A stretch of DNA of 64,000 nt from Patiria miniata (lineage: Eukaryota > Echinodermata > Asteroidea > Valvatida > Asterinidae). The first letter of the stretch is position 1. Each line of letters opens with the position of its first letter. The stretch covers positions 4,592,632 through 4,656,631 of the forward strand of contig NW_024037047.1 of the NCBI RefSeq assembly GCF_015706575.1, given 5' to 3'. Position numbers and translations under genes: made by a program. Positions 55,291 to 64,000 of this stretch are shown here, piece after piece. The notes beneath the pieces were generated by a model that saw only the letters and a program-made list of their open reading frames with translations, was not told the origin of the DNA and made no database searches.

Positions 55291-56795
55291 TTTTGGATGT
55301 TCAATTGTATTTGGTACCAGCAGTTTTGTCGCCGATAGTTTTGAACGTCTAATATAAAGCACTTTGTTCGTTTCCAATAATTCAAAATCCAAAAAAGAAT
55401 GCTCAAAACTGAACATGTTGAAGTTCCACTCGGTGAAAAAAAAGCAGTAAAAACTTTTAAAATCACGCACAACATTTTGATCACGAGAGATGGTTTCGTC
55501 AATAGCACTCTTATTAAAAACAGTTGGAAATCACCTACAGTACATTTATTGATTTCTTCGAGATTACAGCAAGACAGACGGAATAATTTCAAAAGGAGAG
55601 GGGGGTGTTTGTACATGTTTGCATACGTTAAACACTATAGACCCCGTAAACATCGCCATGTTCGTGATGTTTACAGATCTAGTTGAACACTTAAGTCCCT
55701 TAACATACTAAACTCGGTAATCCTTACTTTTAGGACCCCGTTCCTGTATAAGGTTAAAAGACTCGCCAAAATAGCTGACTAAATGATACTCAAAAAGTGT
55801 CATTCTGATGTTTCTTGACACATTTGAACAGTTGGCAATGACACCTTGAATGTCAGCAGGTTAAATTTTGTAGAAAGAGGGCAGGGCTTTGATTTATGGG
55901 GGTTTTATGGGGTATTTAAAAAGCAAGATGGCGAACTGCAAAAAAAAAAATAAGGAAAGTCACATTTTCTTTGTAAGTTCTTTTAAAATGACAACAATGA
56001 GTTTATCTGAAGAAAAAAAGACTGCTTTAGCCTGCAAAAGTCACTTTGGTACTGGACAGTCATCTGCAAAAGTCAGTTTTGAACGTAACTCGTAAAAATA
56101 GAGGTGTCCTAAAGATAAGGATTACCCTAAACTCTTACCTCCATTTTCAGGCACACTTTTACCAACGAACAGGAAGAGAATACGGTCAAATCAACCAGAT
56201 ACACTGACGCTTTCGTGCTGAGCGAAAAAAGTTGCGTATATCCGTTTCGTGTGCAAATCTGACGATCTTTCATGTCACATGATGCAGCTGCATTGCGCCG
56301 GCGTATGCCCGTCTACGTGCGTCTATGCATAGGACGCGCGAGCATGGTGCGAGCGAGCAAATTGTCGACTCGAACAGACGAATATTTTTTATTGCAACTT
56401 TTTTAGTCTCGGACTTAACCCATGTATTGTTCTACTATTTTAAAGACGAAAATGAGGAATTTAAGTCAAAATGATGTGAAATTAATTGCTTTTTCAGAAA
56501 TATTTTTTTTCCCCGAACTTCAAAACCTACAAACTTTAAGAATAAATTTTCTCTCTGTTAACAATAAAATGCAAAGACAAAAGCAGAATGTTTTGTCTTG
56601 ATTCAGGTATGGTACGGTCTTTTTTGTTGAACACTCTTGGCGATGCTTAAACGGCCGTGTAAGACCACCCACGTGACGGGTTCTCGACCAATAGGGACGG
56701 GTACAGGAACGACCAATCGGAATGGCTAAACTGTCTAAAGGTATTTTATGAATGAAACTTTTATAGATTAGAATGGAAAAAAAATAATAATTGGA
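55291..56795. other. Intergenic, no gene supported
   Basis: Short open frames exist, such as a 95-codon + frame at 55399 and an overlapping minus frame. They have no recognisable domain, no repeat elsewhere and no splice context. 56150-56350 is richer in CpG and GTGCG-type steps. Confidence 0.4.
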
Positions 56796-57520
56796 AAGAA
56801 TGTTGCAACCTGACACCACTTCTGCGATTGTGTACAAAGTCTATGGATAGTCAAGAAAATGTAAGTATTTCTACCAAAAGTGGAAGTGTTTCTCAGCCTG
56901 TCCCAGATTCATATCTATCACTATTTAATTTTGCAATGACTGACCCAGACAGGGCTCTGGAGTGCTCTGAAACGTGCAAAACTCAATCAGGCCAACTTTA
57001 CTCACAGTTTAGCCAGCAAATTTCTCCAAAATTCCACTGGGGCAAAGAAAATGTCCTCAGTATTTCACCAACCAAGTTTGCAGACTCAATTCAATTTTTA
57101 AAGGAGACTTTTCTTCAATATTTTACACATGAGAGGGAAGTCAAGTGATTTCAAAATGGGGCTAAATACTACACTGGTACATGTCCAACCATGGTCCGTT
57201 AGTATTTGAAAAGACTGACCTCTTCATTCAGTGTCAATAGTCTGGTGGCTTGACTGTGGAGAAATGTGTAGTAAATTGAGACTAGTTCCCGCTTCATGCC
57301 ACATTTTTCTTAAATTCTTTTGGCACGGTTGATTGATGCAGTACTGAAGCTGTGTTGGACTGGTTGTTTTAGGTGCCAGTCTATTTTCTTGTTTTGCATG
57401 TTTTCAATACCTTAAGTTTTGGGACTCTCATACACAGTATCGAGAGTCCCAAATTTTCGGACTATGACTGACCTACATTGAGATGACATATGATGACCAA
57501 AAGGTTGCAAAATTCTTTCC
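56796..57520 (+). mobile_element. Longer relative of the 55116 MITE with a 101-codon frame
   Basis: The left end TGTTGCAACCTGA and then GTCAAGAA, TAAGTATTTC, TCAGCC..TCCCAGATTCAT and TTTTGCAATGAMTGACC match 55125-55230. The right end GACCTACATTGAGATGACATATGA and GGTTGCAA match 55230-55280. About 520 bp lies between these in this copy only. ATG at 56843 to TGA at 57146 encodes a Ser/Thr/Gln-rich 101-residue frame (MDSQENVSISTKSGS..) with no domain I recognise. In the short copy the same start region is interrupted, so coding status is doubtful. Confidence 0.55.
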
Positions 57521-57918
57521 GAAAAAGAACTGAAGCTTGGTCAGCTGGGTCAGTGATTTTTCAATAGAGACTATATGCTTTATTTTTCTAGAAAGAAACA
57601 TTGGAAATAACAGATTGTCAGAAATGTAAAGTATGGCTTTGCTGTCCTACACATCTGTGGTGGACGGTAAGTATTACGGAATTGCACTGTATTTAGAAAT
57701 ACAAAGTTGGTAGCTTATGAAAAAAAAACAGGGCTCAAAGTCATGGGCCCTTTTCTCTGAAAATGTTCAACATATCTTCAGAAAGAAATATATGATGTTA
57801 CTTCAGCCATATCTTGGAGAAAATTGTATGCAAAATAAAGGGTATAAAAATTATAAAAAACAACTCTAAATACGTAAACTTTCTAGTGCATGACCGACTC
57901 CTTGGCCTTCATATAACG
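57521..57918. other. No gene seen
   Basis: AT-rich spacer. Nothing supported. Confidence 0.4.
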
Positions 57919-57930
57919 ATGCATAATATA

Positions 57931-58227
57931 AATCAAATTAGGATTTGCCCTTCAGCGACGTATAAAGACTGTATACTTAGTGTGTTACCTCCCGAGTGAA
58001 AGTTGGAAAAAATCACTCGGGTGGGACTCGAACCCACGACCTCCTGCTTTCTAGTGCAGATGACTTACCACTCGACCACCGAGCTAACGGGATCGGTTGG
58101 CTGGTTCGAATCTGATGTACATAGCAGCGGGTACCGCATTAACTGAGTATACAGTCTTTATACGTCGGTGAAGGGCAAAACCTAATTTGATTTACATCAC
58201 CCCGACGCAAAATTCCATCTTATGAAT
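57931..58227 (-). mobile_element. tRNA-like retroposon flanked by inverted repeats and a 12 bp target duplication
   Basis: ATGCATAATATA lies directly on both sides (57919-57930 and 58228-58239). Inside, a 50 bp inverted repeat (57931-57980 against 58143-58192, AATCAAATTAGG..TTTGCCCTTCA) encloses a tRNA-like unit. On the minus strand that unit reads from about 58086 down to 58015: AGCTCGGTGGTCGAGTGGTAAG (A box), an anticodon-loop-like CTAGAAA (AGA, serine-type), B box GGTTCGAGTCC, an acceptor 3' side CCGAG, and then TTTTTT. It lacks the long variable arm of a true tRNA-Ser, so it is probably not a functional tRNA. Confidence 0.75.
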
Positions 58228-58239
58228 AATGCATAATAT

Positions 58240-58900
58240 ACAGCTACAACTGAATTAGCTCTCAATATGTAACTAGCAAATACATGTAGCATGTATACGT
58301 GCATATGTTTAACAATTTCCACAGTTACAATTTATTTTGAATGATCATTTTTAATTTTAACTTGTGACACTTTAATGAAACATTCAAACCACCTTTCTTT
58401 TCTCCTCTCTGTTTCTATGATTTCTATAATTGTCATACTAATTGTGTGAATAATTTGTGAAAAACTTTCCCAAAATAAGCTGGTTCGGCATCTCGATGAA
58501 GTAGTTCCGGTCAAAGGTCATTCGGGATCGCTGACATGATGTTACGCGATGTTACACGATGTTACGCAAACACCCATTCTGCTCGACATTAACATGCGAG
58601 CCTCGTGCACCCATCTCCATGCACGTTAATGCGCCTTCGGCGAGTGTTCGATTATCCCATATTTGACCAGTAGCCCATATCACTGTATCATGCTGTGCAA
58701 CTATGTGAATAATTTGTGATAAACATTTCCAGAATTACTGGAACTATGACTTAAAACTTGTTTAAAGCTGGTGCCAATTTAAACAAAGGCACTCTTAGGT
58801 ACATAAGACAAACGAGACAAAGATGACCAGAAACTAAAGATGTAACAAAACAAAGCAAAAATGTGCTCATGAACGAGATAATTTGCTTCGGCTATGTACT
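58240..58900 (-). other. Probable 3' UTR of the peptidase gene and spacer
   Basis: Non-coding. It contains GATGTTACGCGATGTTACAC repeats at about 58538-58570. The peptidase stop lies at 58901-58903, so part of this should be its minus-strand 3' UTR; the end was not placed. Confidence 0.4.
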
Positions 58901-61205
58901 TCATTGAAAACCTTCGTCTAAAGATGCCATGACCGTCAACTCCCGGCCAAATCTGCAATGAAAGGGAGAAAAAAGGTAAATTACAACACTGATAGTGCCT
59001 AATAATATAGAAAAGGCAATGATTTGTAAAAAAAAAACAATTAGTGGAAACTTGAATTAAAATACTGTTCAGCGAATTGCTTTGCTCTACCTAATTATAT
59101 AAGAACCAGCTGAATGCCTTCAATGTGAAATTTTGGTGGGATCTTTGTTGGTTAGGTATTTTTTCAGCACTTAGAAAAACACTTAAAAAACACTCGATTT
59201 TTATTTGATTCTCGTGTTATATTGCTGTATCATCTTCATGTAATTTTCATTTGTGTGTATCTTATTGTTCCCTTCCATTTTTGTTATTTTAATTTTGTTT
59301 CTCTGCCCCTTGAGCATCTAATGCTGGCGCATTATAAATGATCTTTATTATTATTGGTCTGTATACTCACGTCTTGAATGCTTCCTTTATCTCGTCAACT
59401 TTGGATGGCTGGCAGCAGACAGAGCAGCGAGATTTGCCAGTGTCAAACAGTGGACGCATGTACTTATCTCCGATGCGCATAAGGTCATCCACCGTGACCT
59501 TGGTGATCTGGGACAGAAGGTCACTGAAAGGAAATATGACATTCAGGTAATGGTTAGCTCAAGTACATACATGTATGTTAGAGTAACGTGATATTCTGGC
59601 AGCAAACAGTTCCGTATGCAGGATTTTGCTGATGGGGGAAGGGGGGCCAAGCAGGTAGCCAGGATTCTTTTTGGGTCGCTCGGCCAATGCAAAATTATTA
59701 AAAAGAGGGTGAGGGGGGGCGGGGGTGGTGAAGAATGGACACCATCTTACAATATTGGGGTGCTGTTCGTAGCTGACCATTTTGGACATTTTCAAACAAA
59801 AGGTGGACTCTTTGTTAGCAGCGAGTTTGCCGACAAATAAATAAAACAAATAGGGCGTGTACACCCACTCCCACACACCCTCTCTATTGAAAAATAGCTA
59901 TGTTTCATGACAAAGATATTGGAGATAAACACTGGCCTGGTGAGCCATATTGGCTCGTGACAGACTGCACATTTAAAGTCCCCCACAGAATGTGCCCAAC
60001 ATCCACAAATCTTTCTTTGCCTCACCGATTGTAGTTCTGGTCCGTTCCCCTGAAGTAGCTCAGCAGAGACTCTTGAGATGTAGAAGCCACCGTCTCTTCC
60101 CTCTCTATCACTTCGTACAAGACGCTGCTGATGGCCGTCTCCAGCTGGACTGGGTCAAAGGTCGTTTTGCCGCTCAGGTAACCTTCCTGCGGTTGCCAAG
60201 CACAAAGGAGCAGGTTACCGACTAAAAGGCCATGCGATATACACTGCTTGTGGCTGTTTCTCTGCTGAATTTCTGCTGAGAATGTGAAATTTGCTGAGCA
60301 AAATATTCAGGTTACCAGCTAATTATTTAAAATGGGTAGTCCATTCAGTGGAATCCACTGGTCTCCCATAGGGCCCAGTAAAGAGAAGACTGTGTGAAGA
60401 AATTACAGTTTTAGACGTGGGAGGAAACCCCAGAAGAATATCTCAGGGAAAACACACTAAATCAGGCAGGGACTGAAAACCCAATCCACATAATGGCCAA
60501 AGCAGGAATTGAACCCAGGTCACAGCAGTGGAAGGCGAGGAAAGTACCGCTACGCCAACCTCACTCCCCTTGAGACTGGTTTACAAGTGAAATTTGTTTT
60601 TCTAGTAATACATTTTGTCAGCAACACTTTCTGGTCACCAGCTTAAATGCCATGTGATGTACACAGCATATTACTGGATCTCAGCTTAAGTTTTCTCAGC
60701 ATGGAAAGTAGCTAAGCGATCTGTTCTGATAATGAGCTACATGAAAATGGCCTCTGGGTTTTAATATTACATTATTGTAAATGATACATGTATGTATAGC
60801 GCTTTCCGTCGTATCAACAATCTCAAAGCGCTTTACAATCTTTCCCCCATTCATCAGGCCATGTATGATACCCCATGGCAGTAAATATATCTCTTCCGCC
60901 TTCCTTCCCCACCACACCCTCTGCCCCCGGCAGTAACCTCTCTGGATCCACCCTTGGCAATGCGTATAAGAGTCTCTCCCAACCCTCTCTTTGTAACAAC
61001 TGAAGGGGGTAGTTACTAGTTGTGCACGGAATCCATATTGGAATGTATTTGGATCACTCACTACAATGTCCAAGGCTTGTTTGTAAGCATTGACCACGTG
61101 GGTACACTTGAACAGTTGGAAGTACAACAGTCCTTCCTCCGGTCGGCAATACATGCGATAATGGTAGGCCAAGCCCAGGCCTCGGATCTGCTTCCACATT
61201 GGACC
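58901..61205 (-). CDS. M16C metallopeptidase, C05D11.1-like, C-terminal exons
   Basis: Four minus-strand exons with good splice sites: 61062-61205, 60026-60186, 59371-59523 and 58901-58952 (stop TGA at 58901-58903). They join into 169 residues with consistent phases (0, 2, 2). The sequence begins GPMWKQIRGLGLAYHYRMYC, with RPEEGLLYFQLFK typical of the C-terminal half of insulinase-type M16C proteins, continues with SGKTTFDPVQLETAISS, VDDLMRIGDKYMRPLFD and CQPSKVDEI, and ends GRELTVMASLDEGFQ. M16C proteins form a two-half chamber around peptide substrates. The zinc motif HXXEH lies in the N-terminal half, outside the window, so activity cannot be judged. The closest family in memory is the C. 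elegans C05D11.1 / yeast SDD3 type. More 5' exons lie beyond 64000. Confidence 0.9.
60400..60575 (-). mobile_element. tRNA-derived SINE head, antisense
   Basis: Minus strand: GGGAGTGAGGTTGGCGTAGC (A box GTTGGCGTAGCGGTAC), B box GGGTTCAATTCC, then TTTTCCCTGAGATATTCTTC and GGGGTTTCCTCCCACGTC. A different SINE family from 51430, lying in an intron of the peptidase gene in its sense orientation. Confidence 0.75.
60788..60860 (-). mobile_element. 3' tail of the 51430-type SINE, antisense
   Basis: Reverse complement GGGGGAAAGATTGTAAAGCG then CTTTGAGATTGTTGATACGACGG and AAAGCGCTATA matches the tail at 51660-51725. The head is not recognised. In an intron of the peptidase gene. Confidence 0.75.
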
Positions 61206-62270
61206 CTGTAGGAAAAAAGTGTTAAAATGGAATCATGCAAAAAAATAGTTAGTGGCCTGACGTTTCGACCCTAGCAGAGTCTTTCTCGAAGGCTGAATGA
61301 CAAGACTATAAACATAAATAGGTACATGTATACATAACTGATGTAACAAAAGCAGTCAAGTGGAAATAGATGGATAAAACAAATAGCTATCATGTTCACT
61401 TTGGAGCCTGAAAGGGAAAGAGTCAAAGAAACTCATGATCACATGGACATTATTACACTGATGGACATTATTATACATTGCTACTTCCTTTCTTCCTCTT
61501 TATTCTGTGCATTCAGCATATCACTACCTGTTTATGTACCATCTGTTCTTGTGTTCTTGTTATGTCTTGTAGACGTTTGATTGTCTTTGTCTCGTTAGCT
61601 GCTTCGGCAGTACACTGCCAAAGCAGCTATTTTTTTTGTTCTCCAAGTTTCGGTGCACACGTTGCCCATACGGATATTAAGAGATTTTAGCTATTTGTTT
61701 TATACATGTTCGTTCTGTCGATACACTTTGGCACTTTCGTAATGTAGATCTGATCGATTTCAGACTTGGCATACTCTTAAGCCACTACCTAAAGATGTCT
61801 GCCGAAGATTTTTATCACGATTGCATCATCAGGTGTCAAGTAAATTACAATAATTGATCGATTTTTTGGCCTATTCGCTACTGCTGAAAACGCGGTTTCA
61901 GTCGCTTTTGTACCCTCAGTCACTGATAGAAGCATGCACATCTTGCCTGTGTATGGCGAGCAGCCATAAATGCCCGATACGCATATAGCAGGGTTCGAAA
62001 TTAGCGGTAGTTTTGTTTGTCATAGTATCAAAAGCATTTCTACATAAGCATTTTGGTCTTTTGACGATGCCTCATTACCAGCCTCCCTCTTTTTGAAGGT
62101 CTATCTTGTAAATTGTCCCTCTGAATGTAGATCTCTGTATAATTATCATCATCATTCATTCACTACTGTGTATTTGCTGTATATGGAAATAAATGTCTAT
62201 TTAGCTGTTTTGGCAAGTCAGCCGTTGTAGGTACTTTTAAAGTTGGTAGGTACATGTACTTAGACTGGGA
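61206..62270 (-). other. Intron of the peptidase gene, no exon seen
   Basis: No conserved coding block upstream of exon 61062-61205 was recognised in either frame set. CCTGACGTTTCGACCCTAGC at about 61257 resembles a motif common in animal repeats but is too short to class. Confidence 0.4.
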
Positions 62271-62279
62271 TGTGTTACA

Positions 62280-62645
62280 GATGAAAATTAAAGTGACGTA
62301 CATGATGACGTCCTCACAAGTCATGTAACGTCACGGTAAAGGGGTATTTTCAAATCTCTATATCTATAGAACTGTATGTCCATTTTGGTTGTAACTTCTT
62401 TGGTTCGTAGACCAGGATGGGTTATAGACAAAAATAAAGTGATGTCCTGGTGACGTCATCATGACATGTACGTCACGTTTTATCGTTGAAATTTGAAGTG
62501 ATGGCGTCATGTCGTCATCACGTCATGTACGTCACATGTAATATCGATGAAAGTTGAAGTGACGTCATTATGTCGTCATCACGTCATGTATGCCACATGT
62601 GTTATCGATGAAATTTGAAGTGACGTCGTCATGACATGTCATAGA
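62280..62645 (+). repeat. ~60 bp tandem repeat with TGACGTCA-like sites
   Basis: The unit GTCGTCATCACGTCATGTACGTCACATGT..ATCGATGAAAGTTGAAGTGACGTCAT is repeated about three times at 62485-62640, with more diverged units from 62280. Each unit has several CRE-like TGACGT or ACGTCA cores. Confidence 0.8.
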
Positions 62646-63619
62646 GTCATTTCAAACAGCCGAAACAGCTGGTGTTTGTCCATAACACATTTCTAGGTGA
62701 ATTTGAAATTGACAATAAAGCCAAACTGGACTCATGTTCACATGGTTAAATGACGGAAAACAGAGTAAAAATGGAATCATGTTGACACTGGACACTGATG
62801 GAAATGTAGTGACATGTATATAATATATACTTTCAGCTCCATCAGGCGTTCCATACAAACAATTATGTTAATAAATTTTGGTTGCCATAGGCACCAGAGT
62901 TCATTTTCGCTGTGCTGCGTTTGCGCAGTGTGACATGTACAGTATGTGACCTCTCACTAATCGTTTTCATCCTGCTTTGTGCAAGTTTTATTCCAACGTT
63001 GAAAGTTTCCTCAAAACTTTCATTCAGTTTCATTTCATTAATGTGTGCTTAAGCCTACTGTCATCCAGAAGTTTGTTAATCATTGGACGAACTTGTGAGT
63101 TTTGAGAGCATTAAAACTTGTGAACAACCAACATTTTGTGTGCAGTTTTTCACGATATTCAAGCGCAGACACGAGGCTTCATAAAAAGTAGTAGAACTCA
63201 TTTCGGGAGAAAACTCACATCGCTACAGAAACAAAGTCAAAATTGAATGATATTCGCATGGGACGCTGATGGAATATAGAGTCAAAATATAATTGTGTTC
63301 GCATGGAACACTCCCGGAAAAGAGTGAAATAGGAATGGAATTGTTTTCACATGCAAACAAAGTAATGTTCACATGAGACATTGATTGGCAATGAGTAAAA
63401 CTTTTCATAAAATGTGACCAGCTCCACAAAAAAGGTCATTAAGTCGCGCTGTACATTATTGTGTAATGGCCTGCTCAACAGTGAGAGGGTGAAAATTTGG
63501 TCAAAATGTGATTTTCATTTTTTGTCATGAATGACATCTTTAATACCTACAGTTTCAGGTTACATTCACAGAAATGTTGATTTTGATGAACGAAGTGGAA
63601 AAACCAATCATTTGGTGTA
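62646..63619. other. Non-coding, weak repeats
   Basis: 63240-63400 has loose repeats of GAGTCAAAAT..TTCGCATGG(G/A)AC..TGATGGAA, also seen at about 62735-62815. No exon recognised. Confidence 0.4.
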
Positions 63620-63805
63620 CAGTCGACTCTCGTTAGTACAAACTCTGTTAATACAAAATTCTGGTTATAACAAAATAAAGCCTTGGTCCCGACTGTGCAT
63701 TTATATGCACAATGAATGGGACTGATGTTCCTCTTAATACAAAATTCTGATATAACAAACAATTTGGCTTGGTCCGAACGAGTTTGTTATAACGAGACTC
63801 GACTG
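63620..63805. mobile_element. Tc1/mariner (pogo-like) MITE, TA-flanked
   Basis: Terminal inverted repeats CAGTCGACTCTCGTTAGTAC (left) and ..ATAACGAGACTCGACTG (right), flanked by TA at 63618-63619 and 63806-63807. 186 bp. The interior holds repeated TAATACAAAATTCTG.. motifs. A different family from 42591-43002. Confidence 0.85.
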
Positions 63806-64000
63806 TACATCGTTCTGTTGTTTCACAACAAAGCCAGCTATTTCAAAGCCTGTTTTCTCAGTTGTGTAATTTAAACTCCAAGGAAGTGATTAATATGCAA
63901 ATATACGTCATACATGTATCTCCAGAATGGGAGGGGCTATGGAGCTCTATTATGTACCAAATGAAAGCTTACATTGTGGGCTTTCCAACCATGTAGGCCC

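Noticed and set aside
55399-55686. 95-codon frame (MLKTEHVEVPLGEKK..)
   Set aside because: No family resemblance, splice context or second copy, and it overlaps an equally long frame on the other strand.
58015-58086. Functional tRNA-Ser(AGA) gene
   Set aside because: The anticodon-stem pairing is imperfect, the long variable arm is absent, and it lies within a repeat with target duplication, so a retroposon module is the better reading.
61250-61300. Hammerhead-ribozyme-like piece (GTCGAAACGTC on the minus strand)
   Set aside because: The CUGAUGA core and closing stems are missing; the motif alone is not evidence.

Overview
The window is nuclear DNA from a marine invertebrate animal, most likely an ambulacrarian (echinoderm or hemichordate). 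The evidence is a moderately AT-rich genome with short GT-AG exons in long introns, abundant TACATGTA-type motifs, secreted collagen/C1q-domain proteins in tandem, a PHF21A/BHC80-type chromatin gene, and a dense load of short inverted-repeat transposons and tRNA-derived SINEs. The species cannot be fixed from the sequence alone.

Only three host gene families are well supported. (1) Two paralogous collagen-C1q genes on the + strand: the 3' end of one at 2-532, and a complete single coding exon at 25990-26829. Their 3' flanks are also homologous. (2) A complete PHF21A-like gene on the + strand, 38244-51853. It has twelve coding exons that join into one open frame of 431 codons, with an N-terminal coiled coil, one C4HC3 PHD finger and a C-terminal coiled coil. 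(3) The last four coding exons of a minus-strand M16C metallopeptidase of the C05D11.1 type, 58901-61205.

Layout. 533-5330: C1q 3' flank, then unremarkable intergenic DNA. 5330-15000: a roughly 3.2 kb repeat present three times in direct tandem plus an older fragment, each copy carrying about three tandem ~185 bp subunits. Two inverted-repeat transposon families sit inside it, one with its empty site preserved in the sister copies. 15000-18700: a possible promoter and leader exon for the second C1q gene, and a tandem duplication. 19086-22543: a 3.5 kb foldback element whose arms are made of tandem ~150-160 bp subunits, with a hAT-like MITE (8 bp target duplication) nested in its centre. 22546-24520: a broken LINE fragment abutting the foldback. 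25430-27760: minisatellite, C1q gene and duplicated flank. 28000-30230: palindromes and an inverted copy of the 3.2 kb repeat. 30254-36184: a satellite of about 13 units of ~465 bp, with an internal ~2.1 kb inversion whose two edges fall in the inverted modules of the unit. 36200-38240: PHF21A upstream region with a cluster of a 14 bp motif. 38244-55070: PHF21A and its probable 3' UTR, with introns rich in MITEs, foldbacks and SINEs. 55100-58240: a short/long pair of related inverted-repeat elements and a tRNA-like retroposon. 58900-64000: the peptidase gene, SINE pieces, a 60 bp tandem repeat with TGACGTCA-like sites, and a TA-flanked pogo-like MITE.

The genes do not form a functional cluster. 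The C1q genes encode likely secreted lectin or complement-like proteins, PHF21A is a nuclear histone reader, and the M16C protein is a protease. No new enzymatic system was found. The unusual content is structural: the satellite with its internal inversion, the foldback, the tRNA-like retroposon flanked by inverted repeats, and transposon insertions datable against paralogous empty sites.
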